Shown here: piece by piece, positions 24,492 to 31,978 of the stretch | How positions within the stretch are numbered: position 1 is the first letter of the stretch | Layout: the number at the start of each line of letters is the position of its first letter | Origin: Paulinella micropora | Taxonomy: Eukaryota; Cercozoa; Imbricatea; Euglyphida; Paulinellidae | Reading direction: 5' to 3' | Assembly: GCA_019918135.1 (NCBI GenBank) | Contig: WBZZ01006408.1 | Span: forward strand, 67,501 to 105,000 | DNA length: 37,500 nucleotides | Notes under the pieces: model-generated | What the model was told of the DNA's origin: nothing | Database searches by the model: none | What the model saw: the letters and a program-made list of their open reading frames with translations, nothing else | Program-made: the position numbers and the translations under genes

Positions 24492-25714
24492 TAGTGGTCT
24501 TCTATAAAGTTAGCGATAACATTAATATTGCTACCAGCACCTGCCGACACAGCCTTCTGTGTGAATGTCAAAACATCGTTCGGTGTTAATTGAATATCGT
24601 ATGTTCTGAGATTAATCTGTTGAGTTGAGGCGGCATTTACATAAATCTTAAAAATTGTCGTTCCGTTGGCGATAGCGGTTGCTTTTGTGTCTGTATCTAC
24701 GATTGAAGTTGTGGCATCAACATCAGCAAAACCAGCCCCTGTTAGTGTTCCATTCAATACCATTCTGACGACATTTGACTTAGTATCTTCATTTGTAATA
24801 CTTACCAAGGAAGGAAAGACATTTGAATAGTTGGTGAGGCTATTATTGAATAGTGCTTTATTCCTGATACTTAAAATGGGGCTTTCAGTGGTGCTCGTTT
24901 TTTCGTCTCCTTCCGCAGTATTTGTAATACTGGTATTAATAGTATTTGAGCCCTCAATGAATAAACTGGCACTCGCCGTTTTAAGAATTTGTATTCCAGT
25001 CTTTGCATCATTTCTCATGACTGCCGTAAAAGGTAATGTCGTATTTCGCAGGCTTACACCATTATTATCATTCGCATACTTAATCATATGAACTAGTTGG
25101 AAATCACCAGTCTCTGGATTTTCAATTGAAAACTTAATGGCACCAAATCCAAGATACTGAAATTGAATTTGAAATACATTTCCTTTACTCCAGTCTAAGT
25201 TTGGCATAGCCGATGTTCCATCGCAAGGGTCGTCCCAATCTTCTTGGTCAATATAATCTACAGCATTTCCCGAACAATGTGCGATATTCATTCCTGCTTG
25301 ATTTTTGTAAAAATAAAAACCATTGTTAAGGTCGTTTCCTATTCCAATAAATGAATAGTAATCTTTTGTATCATCCGTTGTCCATATAGCAGTAAAGCGG
25401 GAAAGGACACCCGTTCCAGTTCTATATTTTATTCTCCTTTTACTTACTAATCCAGCATCTGCCGTCGCATTTGCTTGAGTTTTCAATTCTGCCATATTAT
25501 TCAAAAATGACACACTTGCTTTAGTTTCTGTTTTTGTCCATATCCTAGTATTAATGGTATATGGAAAGATTTCTTGTAATACTGGTGTTAATTGTGCAGT
25601 TGTTGTTTCGCCGAAGGCTGTCTTCATACTATCAATGTGTCCATTATATCCTACTTTTAGGTTAATGAACTCTCCTTTAGGATTTTGTGCTATCAAATTT
25701 CGTTGGTGAGACAT
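24491..25714 (-). CDS. 407-aa conserved virion-type beta-rich protein (element 2)
   Basis: Homologue of 4665-5900. The central blocks are kept (YRTGTGVLSRFTAIW, FIGIGNDLNNGFYFYK, DPCDGTSAMPNLDW, KGNVFQIQFQYLGFGAI) but with many substitutions. The last 155 residues are identical to element 1, and their DNA differs at only a few bases. This sharp change from divergent to almost identical inside one gene points to recent recombination or gene conversion. The stop codon overlaps a family H hairpin. The start lacks the usual adjacent TATATA; its leader has an ATTATATATTATC about 30-45 bases upstream and an inverted TTTTCAATATTGAAAA. Confidence 0.72.
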   Translation of the reverse strand: MSHQRNLIAQNPKGEFINLKVGYNGHIDSMKTAFGETTTAQLTPVLQEIFPYTINTRIWTKTETKASVSFLNNMAELKTQANATADAGLVSKRRIKYRTGTGVLSRFTAIWTTDDTKDYYSFIGIGNDLNNGFYFYKNQAGMNIAHCSGNAVDYIDQEDWDDPCDGTSAMPNLDWSKGNVFQIQFQYLGFGAIKFSIENPETGDFQLVHMIKYANDNNGVSLRNTTLPFTAVMRNDAKTGIQILKTASASLFIEGSNTINTSITNTAEGDEKTSTTESPILSIRNKALFNNSLTNYSNVFPSLVSITNEDTKSNVVRMVLNGTLTGAGFADVDATTSIVDTDTKATAIANGTTIFKIYVNAASTQQINLRTYDIQLTPNDVLTFTQKAVSAGAGSNINVIANFIEDH

Positions 25715-25789
25715 TGTTTTTTTGTTTTCAATATTGAAAACAAAGATTATATATTATCAAAAAATATAAATTAACTATCAAAATTAATT

Positions 25790-25904
25790 GATATTTATCA
25801 ACTTCACTCCTATCTTGCTAATCGCAAGATTTTACGTTTGTTGATAAACATCGATGTTTGAAAAACACACGAAAGCGAAGCGAAAGTGTGAATTTACAAA
25901 TATC
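25790..25904. repeat. Composite family H element after the element 2 capsid gene
   Basis: Two hairpins in inverted orientation share the central CATCGATG. One runs GATATTTATCAAC ... GTTGATAAACATCG (25790-25853) and the other CGATGTTTG ... AATTTACAAATATC (25852-25904). The stop codon of the MCP (TAG) shares its G with the outer GATATTT. An extra inner hairpin, ATCTTGC/GCAAGAT, lies in the first. Confidence 0.85.
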
Positions 25905-27373
25905 TATGAAATAGTAATAACATTTGCCTTCACTTGAACCTCTCGCTGAGTAATGGCCACGGTGTAATGGTTGTGAGCATTATTCGCAGTTGTCCCAATG
26001 AATTCCCATCGTCGCTCCATAGACAGGTCAAGTCCGCTAATCTCATTCTGGTCTTTGCTCCACAGCGGACGAGTGTTATCCCAAGCATCAACCCAGAACC
26101 AGTTATATTTGTATATGTCCGCATTCATCAAAGCCGAACCCTCAATCTTTGATTTCAAATACATATAGTCTTCTTCTAGGGAGGTATCAATATTAAACTC
26201 CTGCTGTCGTGCTCCGTCAAGTGTGGTGTAAAAATTTACAACCTTAGCCTGTGCTCTGTTATCGTGGTCATAAGCAGTATTCTTTTTTTCTTCGTTGTTA
26301 AAAACTGAGTGATAAATCTTCTTCAAACGGCGACCATGACCTCTGTCAAATCGCATAATAATATTTTGGGTTGTGGATGCTCCAATTGAGTTCTTATAAA
26401 CATAAGGATAATCAATGTTAAAACTCATACCCTCAGTGCTAGCAATCTTCGCCTGAATGGATTGAATGACATCAGGATTAGTTTCAACAGCCAGAAACAA
26501 AGCAAGATTAGTAACATCAGCACTGACAACCGTCCCCGCGGAGCCGACATTCGCAGTGTTAGCAGCAGTCGCCGCACCATTAGTCACTGTATAACTAGCT
26601 CTGTCAGTAGCACTCCACACAATCCTCATCGTCAAAATCTCAGGAAACATAATGGTTTTATCAAGAGCGAAAATAGTATTAATAAGCATACTCAAAGGAA
26701 TTTTCACATTGATAGCAGCAGCACCATTAACACCTGCCAAATACTTTGCTTCGTTGTAATTAACATTTACATGCGAAAGTGTGCCAGTGCCGTCAGTTAA
26801 TGCTGTATCGTTATGACGACGAGCACTAATGGATGGTTCAGCAAACATAGCAAGAGTTCTTGCCGCCACGTTATCAGCAACATCTGTCATCGCACGAAAG
26901 TTAGTTCTAGTACCTTCAACAGCACTAACATTAATCAATCCATTCGCATTACACTTTTGAAGCATACAGCCGTATCCAGTAGCAATATCATGATTAGGAA
27001 GGTCAAGGAAATCCTTCAAAGATATCTCGGGCTTCCAAAGCATTTTAGTAACCGTCCCGAGATGGTTAAGGTCGCACAGATAAACACCGCTACGGGTCTG
27101 AAGTTGAATTTGTCTAATGGATGAAAGGCAGTCCATAAAAATTCTACTATAAATGTTAGCACCACCTGTTCTAAGAGTATAAGTAAAACTCAAATAAGAC
27201 CGAGCGAGATTGAACGGGCGACTGATAAGGTCAAATGATCGTTCTTGCCCACCAGCAGTGGTGACCTCAAAGGTTCCAGAGCCCTCACGTGGAGCAAGTT
27301 TGTTCAAACGATAAGAAGCACTGATGTAGTCAGTCTTACTGAAGTCTAATTCTCCGCCGTGTTGAGTTGGCAT
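25904..27373 (-). CDS. mcp: Major capsid protein (element 2)
   Basis: This 489-aa homologue of the element 1 MCP keeps LNKLAPREGSG, RIFMDCLSSIR, TKMLWKPEIS, SISARRHND, KIPLSMLINTIFALDKT, LFLAVETNPDVIQ and DIYKYNWFWVDAWDNTRP. It is 36 residues shorter, mostly from a shorter loop in the first third, and overall only about half identical to element 1 by eye. Its neighbours (penton, ATPase) are far more alike, so the capsid gene has diverged faster or been exchanged. The reading frame is intact. The base composition looks less AT-rich than its neighbours, with GC-richer codons such as GCC and CTC, which hints at a different history. Confidence 0.87.
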   Translation of the reverse strand: MPTQHGGELDFSKTDYISASYRLNKLAPREGSGTFEVTTAGGQERSFDLISRPFNLARSYLSFTYTLRTGGANIYSRIFMDCLSSIRQIQLQTRSGVYLCDLNHLGTVTKMLWKPEISLKDFLDLPNHDIATGYGCMLQKCNANGLINVSAVEGTRTNFRAMTDVADNVAARTLAMFAEPSISARRHNDTALTDGTGTLSHVNVNYNEAKYLAGVNGAAAINVKIPLSMLINTIFALDKTIMFPEILTMRIVWSATDRASYTVTNGAATAANTANVGSAGTVVSADVTNLALFLAVETNPDVIQSIQAKIASTEGMSFNIDYPYVYKNSIGASTTQNIIMRFDRGHGRRLKKIYHSVFNNEEKKNTAYDHDNRAQAKVVNFYTTLDGARQQEFNIDTSLEEDYMYLKSKIEGSALMNADIYKYNWFWVDAWDNTRPLWSKDQNEISGLDLSMERRWEFIGTTANNAHNHYTVAITQREVQVKANVITIS

Positions 27374-27410
27374 TTGTTTTTTGATTTTTAGGCAGTTGTC
27401 TATCTAGATT

Positions 27411-27446
27411 GTTTGCTAATTCACAAGAATATATTTATAGAAAAAA
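27411..27446 (-). promoter_or_regulatory. Conserved promoter-like block upstream of the element 2 capsid gene
   Basis: On the minus strand it reads TTTTTTCTATAAATATATTC, then TTGTGAATTAGCAAA, 38-73 bases before the ATG. It matches the block at 7555-7590 while the leader between block and ATG is unrelated and about 10 bases longer. Confidence 0.6.
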
Positions 27447-27468
27447 TAATTAAATCAAAAATAATTAT

Positions 27469-28281
27469 TTATCTCTGTTTCAAAAGATTGAAGAATGATG
27501 TAAATAAATTAAAATAATTTGTTTCTCTGTAAATCAACAAAGTCATTACAATACCTAACCCATTAAGATTAATTGCTTGGTCGTTTTCGTCTGTAAGATA
27601 AAACCTGAATACATTATTTGAACTGGTTGATAATTTTTTACCATACTCCGACCCGCTTCCGTCGTATATAACGGCTCCAAATGGTATTTCGTTGGCAGTG
27701 TATATTTTTTGTAGCACGTGATTATCTCCTTCACCAACTAAGTCCGATTGAAGATATAGAGTTTTTTCGCCAGTTAGAATAATTACATTTGGTGATTTAA
27801 TAAAATCATTTGCAAAGAAATATGTTGAGTTTCTATCAAACCCCATTACCTCGTGAATACGGGTATCACCATCAAATATAAATCGCGGTTGAATACCTTT
27901 ATTCTCTGACACACTGAATGTTAATTTGCCATCCTCTGGTTCTATGTTGGTATTATTACTTGAGACGACATAAGTATAATTATTTGGGCTGTCTGCGGTT
28001 AGCACCTCCGACAACTTATTTTTTAGATTGTTCATTGTGTAGTTTCCCTCAGGTATCGTAATTAAAGCCTCATACCCGTCTTCGCTAAGAGTAAAAGTAT
28101 TATATGGTGAAGCCACAGAGTAATACGACTTTGGAACATAAATATGAAGTATTTTACAATGTGTGGGATTGTCCAGTGATTTTAAGTTTATTTCGTGTGT
28201 AAAGTCGCTATCTGTGCCTGTTATCCTGTTTTTACTATTAACATAATAGATACCAGAACTTCTTCCTCCCTTATAGTCCAT
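27469..28281 (-). CDS. Minor capsid protein, penton-type (element 2)
   Basis: This 270-aa protein is nearly identical to the element 1 penton (7615-8427) with about a dozen substitutions, mostly near VGEGDNHVLQKI and at the C-terminus. It has the same IPEGNYTMNNLKNKLSEVL and SPNVIILTGEKTLYLQSDL blocks. The DNA shows clustered silent differences. The start follows TATAATATACGCATC. It lies 27 bases downstream of the protease stop in the transcription direction. Vertex protein of the capsid. Confidence 0.82.
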   Translation of the reverse strand: MDYKGGRSSGIYYVNSKNRITGTDSDFTHEINLKSLDNPTHCKILHIYVPKSYYSVASPYNTFTLSEDGYEALITIPEGNYTMNNLKNKLSEVLTADSPNNYTYVVSSNNTNIEPEDGKLTFSVSENKGIQPRFIFDGDTRIHEVMGFDRNSTYFFANDFIKSPNVIILTGEKTLYLQSDLVGEGDNHVLQKIYTANEIPFGAVIYDGSGSEYGKKLSTSSNNVFRFYLTDENDQAINLNGLGIVMTLLIYRETNYFNLFTSFFNLLKQR

Positions 28282-28308
28282 GATGCGTATATTATAGATA
28301 AATATCTT

Positions 28309-28836
28309 TTAGATAAATGTATCAAAATTACCATACCCATTCTGTGCTTTCAACTTTTCTGCTTCTTCTTCTTTTAAGTCTGTGAAACCCGAACTAAACT
28401 TAAATCGGTTGCCTTTCGCACGCTCCATTAAAAATCTCATACTATGCCAACCGCATGTGTCGGTTGTGTCAGATTGTTGTTTTACTTGATTAACCTTCAT
28501 TAATAAATAACTATCGGGGTGGCTTTTGTCAATTAGTCGTTTCATTTGTTGTTGAAAGTCTTCCGTTGGCTGGTAAAGTGCTAAAGGGTCATACACTTCC
28601 ACTGACCTGTCTTTATCCAGACTTACCCATATAGCAATCCAATGAGACCCCGCTTGTTTGTGATTATCCAAATTCATAATAAATCCGTATCGCTTTCTGC
28701 TTGCGGGCTTCAACTTGTAAATTTCATCACTGGCAATCGCACCGAGATACCATCCATATTTTTTCATTATGTCGTCTATTTCGTTGGTCATTAATCCCCG
28801 ATATTTATCAACTACACTCTCATTCGTTTCACTCAT
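28309..28836 (-). CDS. Adenain-type cysteine protease domain, separated from its scaffold (element 2)
   Basis: This 175-aa protease matches the C-terminal domain of the element 1 fusion, with all three catalytic positions present: His in GSHW, Asp in VEVYDP and Cys in TDTCGWHS. In element 1 it is the end of a 722-aa protein; here the frame upstream is closed and the ATG (MSETNESVVDKYRG) lies inside a family H hairpin inserted just before the domain. It could therefore be made as a free protease, or be the last part of a broken gene. The Pro/Gln/Glu-rich linker is still readable upstream in this frame back to about 28970. Confidence 0.78.
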   Translation of the reverse strand: MSETNESVVDKYRGLMTNEIDDIMKKYGWYLGAIASDEIYKLKPASRKRYGFIMNLDNHKQAGSHWIAIWVSLDKDRSVEVYDPLALYQPTEDFQQQMKRLIDKSHPDSYLLMKVNQVKQQSDTTDTCGWHSMRFLMERAKGNRFKFSSGFTDLKEEEAEKLKAQNGYGNFDTFI

Positions 28837-28858
28837 TCCCGTTTGTTGATAAACATCG
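28800..28858. repeat. Single family H hairpin inside the protease gene
   Basis: It runs GATATTTATCAACTACACTC ... GTTTGTTGATAAACATCG on the plus strand, opposite to the gene. It nearly matches the hairpin at 31920-31978. It is absent from element 1 at this position and supplies the ATG of the separated protease frame. Confidence 0.85.
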
Positions 28859-28931
28859 TCAACTGGCTTTTCTGGTTGCTGTGGTTGTGGTTCCTCTTGC
28901 TGTTGTTCATCTGGCTCTGGCTGTGGTTGTT

Positions 28932-29705
28932 CTAATGATGCGGTAATCGTAGGGGTATTGTAGGGGGTGGCATCCCTTCATCAACATTTAAATCCGCTGA
29001 AACTTGTTTATCTACATTTGGGTCTATTGTCATTTTGTTCGTTAGAGTTTTTACAAAATCCTTTTTATTCATCGTGTGTTTCCAATCTTTGCGGGCTAAG
29101 TATTTTTTTATTTCCGCTATTGAAAATACCTTATCAATTAATTCATCTAATGTTTTCGCTCTATTCCCTTTTTGTTTAACATCTCCAACATTTTGGAGAT
29201 ACCCCATATACTCTTCATATCTAGCATAATCCGCCACTTTTCTTTTTACGTTTTTCACCTCACTTCCGACATCAATATTAAACCTTTTAATCATGTTAAT
29301 AATCCACTTTGAAGTGTCTTTGTAATTTAATTTGTTATGACCATCATTATCTAGTCTCTTTTTTAAAGCCTGTGCTAACTCTTTTATGGTAATGGTTGGG
29401 TGATAAGTTTTTGAAAATCCAGAGATTAAAAATTGATTAATTTGTAAATTTTCAAGATGCTTACCCTTTTCTTCTGCTTTCTTTTTTTCCTTTTCAAGTT
29501 TTTCTTTATATTCTTCTGCTAACTTTTTCTGTTCCTCTAAAGACGTCGCTGTGGCTATAGCCGTCTGAATATCTTGACTGGCTTTTTGTAAGTCTTTGAG
29601 ACTCATCTTTTTTATGAACTTATCTGTATATCCTGCTAATTTCAGTGTTTCAATATCTTTCTGCTTTTGCTTTTTTTCTTCCTCATATTGCTCTTTCGTT
29701 TTCAA
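28932..29705 (-). pseudogene. Middle fragment of the scaffold-protease gene (element 2)
   Basis: This frame matches the conserved helical middle domain of the element 1 fusion (KTKEQYEEEKKQKQKDIETL, LAGYTDKFIKKMSLKDLQK, NKLNYKDTSKWIINMIKRF, TIDPNVDKQVSADLNVDEGM). It has no ATG at its beginning: the first codon is TTG in the overlap with the preceding frame. An 11-base deletion (after about 29704, compared with element 1) joins it out of frame to the N-terminal fragment. A second frame break in the Pro-rich linker ends it at 28932. Without frameshifting it may be untranslated. It contains a palindrome at 29181-29200 that element 1 lacks. Confidence 0.72.
29181..29200. repeat. Family P palindrome in the middle scaffold fragment
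   Basis: ATCTCCAA and TTGGAGAT arms surround CATT. It is in frame and adds YLQNVGD to the protein compared with element 1. Confidence 0.8.
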
Positions 29706-30420
29706 TGCCTAAATTAGGTAAGGCTGGTGCTTGTGGTGGTGCTCCAAATGGTGGTGCTAATGGATTATCTCCAACTGGTTGTAGATATGGTGCTTGTGGC
29801 GGTGCTCCAAATTGTGGTGCTTGTTGTGGCTGTCCAAATTGTGGTGGCATAATATATTGATATTGCGGTGGCGGTGGTAATGCTTGTATTCTATTTTTTC
29901 TGTCTTCTTCATATTTTACATCATCTATGAGTTTTTGCTCCCTTCTTAGTTCTCTGTCTTTTTGTTCTTGTCGTTCCTTGATATCGGATAGTTCATTGCG
30001 GTGTATCCTTGCTAACTCATCCTGCCTTTCCTTAGCATCTGCTACATCTTTTCGTTCTAGCCTCTTCTTCTCCTCTTCTAAATCCTCCCTTTTCTTCTTT
30101 TCCTTTTCTTCCTCGTCATGTATTAACTCATATTTCTTTTGTAAGTTGCTTTGTATCTGGTTTCGGTTCTCGTGTTCAAGACGATTGAAATCAGATTTGA
30201 TTATTTTTTCTCTTGGTTTGCGACTAGTCCTTTGCGGCCTCGGCTTACCAATATATTTCATAAAAAGTTTAACGATTTGTAATGTGCTTAAATCATTTGT
30301 TTTCTTACCAAAATTAAGATAATATTTTTTACCCTTCTGGATAATATACGGCCTCCCGCTCTTATTTCTATAAACTCGTGGGGGTCTTACCTTTTTAGAA
30401 TTGCGCTTCATGCTTCGCAT
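29683..30420 (-). CDS. N-terminal scaffold fragment of the broken scaffold-protease gene (element 2)
   Basis: This 245-aa frame matches the start of the element 1 fusion: VRPPRVYRNKSGRPYIIQK, NFGKKTNDLSTLQIVKLFMK, a long charged coiled coil with the identical ELARIHRNELSDIKERQEQ, and a Pro/Gln-rich linker. It leaves the ancestral frame at the 11-base deletion and ends after ALPNLGIENERAI. Two ATGs (30420 and 30411) are possible, and both lie inside a family H hairpin whose right arm codes the RNSKK residues, so the hairpin has replaced the original start. It may still make a free scaffold protein. Confidence 0.72.
   Translation of the reverse strand: MRSMKRNSKKVRPPRVYRNKSGRPYIIQKGKKYYLNFGKKTNDLSTLQIVKLFMKYIGKPRPQRTSRKPREKIIKSDFNRLEHENRNQIQSNLQKKYELIHDEEEKEKKKREDLEEEKKRLERKDVADAKERQDELARIHRNELSDIKERQEQKDRELRREQKLIDDVKYEEDRKNRIQALPPPPQYQYIMPPQFGQPQQAPQFGAPPQAPYLQPVGDNPLAPPFGAPPQAPALPNLGIENERAI
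29767..29786. repeat. Degenerate family P palindrome in the Pro/Gln linker
   Basis: ATCTCCAAC-TG-GTTGTAGAT has one mismatch. It is in frame, coding YLQPVGDN, with no counterpart at this point in element 1. Confidence 0.72.
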
Positions 30421-30535
30421 TATCGCTTATTCTAAAACATCTATTTTTCTTTATTAAAAAAATTAATCTGTTGATAAACATCGATGTTTGAAAAACACAC
30501 GGGAGCGGTAGCGGGAGTGTGGATTTTCAAATATC
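30392..30535. repeat. Composite family H element between the small basic gene and the scaffold gene
   Basis: One hairpin (30392-30441) has arms TTTTTAGAATTGCGC and GCTTATTCTAAAACATC and covers the start codon of the scaffold gene. The other (30482-30535) runs CGATGTTTGAAAAACACAC ... GTGTGGATTTTCAAATATC and begins 1-2 bases after the stop of the basic-protein gene. Between them is an AT-rich spacer plus GTTGATAAACATCG, a remnant of a third arm. Confidence 0.85.
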
Positions 30536-30536
30536 T

Positions 30537-30860
30537 TCAGCGAAACTTTACAGCACCTCCTCGTTGCTTACCATACCCAAGTTTTGCGGCAGTAGCACTA
30601 ACACTACCCGCGTAAGGCACCCCAACACTACTCAATGCCCCCGCAGTCCTAGAGATTACCTTATTATCGCGAAGGAATTTATTAACAGCCAAGGCAGTTT
30701 TTCCGACCTTAGCCCAGTTAATCTTTCCTCCCTTTTGACCACATCCCTTCTTCTTTGATCTTGTCCGAGATACTTTTTTTCCCCCTTTCTGTGGCATTGA
30801 TGGATTGTATCCGATGTTATATCCTGATGGTTGTGAAATTATCACTGGTGATACTGGCAT
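30537..30860 (-). CDS. Small basic glycine-rich protein (element 2)
   Basis: This 107-aa homologue of 10667-10981 starts directly after GTATTATAT. The N-terminal 45 residues are unlike element 1 apart from being Lys/Gly-rich. The C-terminal part is conserved: KGGKINWAKVGKTALAVNKF, LRDNKVISRTAGAL, GVPYAG, AAKLGYGKQ. The stop is followed within 2 bases by a family H hairpin. It is likely a capsid-core or DNA-associated protein, inferred from charge and position. Confidence 0.65.
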   Translation of the reverse strand: MPVSPVIISQPSGYNIGYNPSMPQKGGKKVSRTRSKKKGCGQKGGKINWAKVGKTALAVNKFLRDNKVISRTAGALSSVGVPYAGSVSATAAKLGYGKQRGGAVKFR

Positions 30861-30888
30861 ATATAATACAGAAAAATAATTAATTATT

Positions 30889-31007
30889 GATATTTAAAAT
30901 TCCGCACTTTCGTCTTCGACTTTCGTGCGGTTTTTAAACATCGTTTTTCGATGTTTATGAGCAAGCGAAAATGAGCGAAGCGAATGAAAGCGATGCTCAT
31001 AAATATC
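30889..31007. repeat. Composite family H element between ATPase and small basic gene
   Basis: Hairpin one (30889-30943) runs GATATTTAAAATTCCGCAC ... GTGCGGTTTTTAAACATCG. Hairpin two (30949-31007) runs CGATGTTTATGAGCAAGCG ... GCGATGCTCATAAATATC. They are separated by TTTTT. The outer end is 1 base from the ATPase stop codon. In element 1 the same gap is 36 plain AT-rich bases. Confidence 0.87.
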
Positions 31008-31008
31008 A

Positions 31009-31830
31009 TTATTTCAAACGAAAATTAAAATTTTTTCTTAACTCATCATCAACACTTGAAACATATAAAAAGTTAAATCTCTCTTTCGTCGCCTCGTGAT
31101 ACTTTTGAAGAAAAAAATCAAAATCAAAAGATAAGTCTAAGTGTTTATACACGAGTTCCATTTTATCCTGAGACTGGCTTGGAAAGATTAATAGATAATC
31201 TAACTGCTTAATTGCTTCTGGTCGTAGGTCGTTCAGATACTGACTAGACATAATCACCTTTGATTTATAGTGCCTATTCTTTTTTAACAAATCGCTTACG
31301 GACTTATCTCTTAAACCGCTCCCTAAATCATCCAAAACAAAAACAACCTCTGGAGTAACATACTTAGAAGGTCTCTCTTTTTTTTCAATTGTTGTTTTAG
31401 TTTTCTCCTCTTTTCCAAAATAAAGAAACTTCGGCTTCTCCATTGGCTCTTCATCATCCTGTTTAATTTCTCCTTCGTGCTCTTCGTTATCTCTGTTCAA
31501 TTTGTCTAATTCGTAATCAATGACATTCACCCCGTCTGATTTGAGAAAGGTATAAATTGCCATCGGGTTGCCTCTGTTCTTAAAGTGCTTTACCATTGCT
31601 TTATAAATGTAGTCCTTGTGTATGGTTGAAGCGATAATAACAATACGGGTTTTTCTGTCTGTAGTCCGTTTCAGTATTTCAAAGAGTGCTGTTGTTTTCC
31701 CGCTCTTCTTACGGGCAAGTAGAAATATGTTAGCATACGGCTCATTAAATAATTTATAACCTTTTGCTTTTTTGTTTCCATCACCCTCTTGTTTTACTGG
31801 CTTCACCTTGACATTGTTTATTTTCTCCAT
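31009..31830 (-). CDS. DNA-packaging ATPase (element 2)
   Basis: This 273-aa homologue of the element 1 ATPase has the same Walker A (LLARKKSGKTTAL) and Walker B (VVFVLDDLGSG) and a nearly identical first half and C-terminus. The only variable part is the charged loop around DEEPMEKPKFLYFGKEEK. The ATG directly follows the hairpin end AAAATATCA, and the stop is adjacent to another hairpin, so this gene is framed by family H elements on both sides. The reading frame is intact. Confidence 0.87.
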   Translation of the reverse strand: MEKINNVKVKPVKQEGDGNKKAKGYKLFNEPYANIFLLARKKSGKTTALFEILKRTTDRKTRIVIIASTIHKDYIYKAMVKHFKNRGNPMAIYTFLKSDGVNVIDYELDKLNRDNEEHEGEIKQDDEEPMEKPKFLYFGKEEKTKTTIEKKERPSKYVTPEVVFVLDDLGSGLRDKSVSDLLKKNRHYKSKVIMSSQYLNDLRPEAIKQLDYLLIFPSQSQDKMELVYKHLDLSFDFDFFLQKYHEATKERFNFLYVSSVDDELRKNFNFRLK

Positions 31831-31831
31831 T

Positions 31832-31978
31832 GATATTTTAGAATTGCGCTTCGTGCTGTCGCACTCTCTCTTATTCTAAAACATCGTTTTTTCTTTATTG
31901 TTTAAAATAAATCGGTGTTCGATGGTTATCAACAAACGAGAATGAGTGAAACGAATGAGAGTGTAGTTGATAACTATC
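31832..31978. repeat. Composite family H element between the 120-aa gene and the ATPase
   Basis: Hairpin one (31832-31886) runs GATATTTTAGAATTGCGC ... TTATTCTAAAACATCG. The spacer is 31887-31919. Hairpin two (31920-31978) runs CGATGGTTATCAACAAACG ... GTGTAGTTGATAACTATC. The spacer is the reverse complement of 17192-17224 with one mismatch. Element 1 has only 8 bases between these genes. Confidence 0.9.

Noticed and set aside
24439..31978. Family H hairpins as ordinary bacterial-type intrinsic terminators
   Set aside because: The constant sequence ends, A/C mismatch, pairing in inverted sets and lack of a consistent U-tract do not fit. The gene set is also eukaryotic-virus type.
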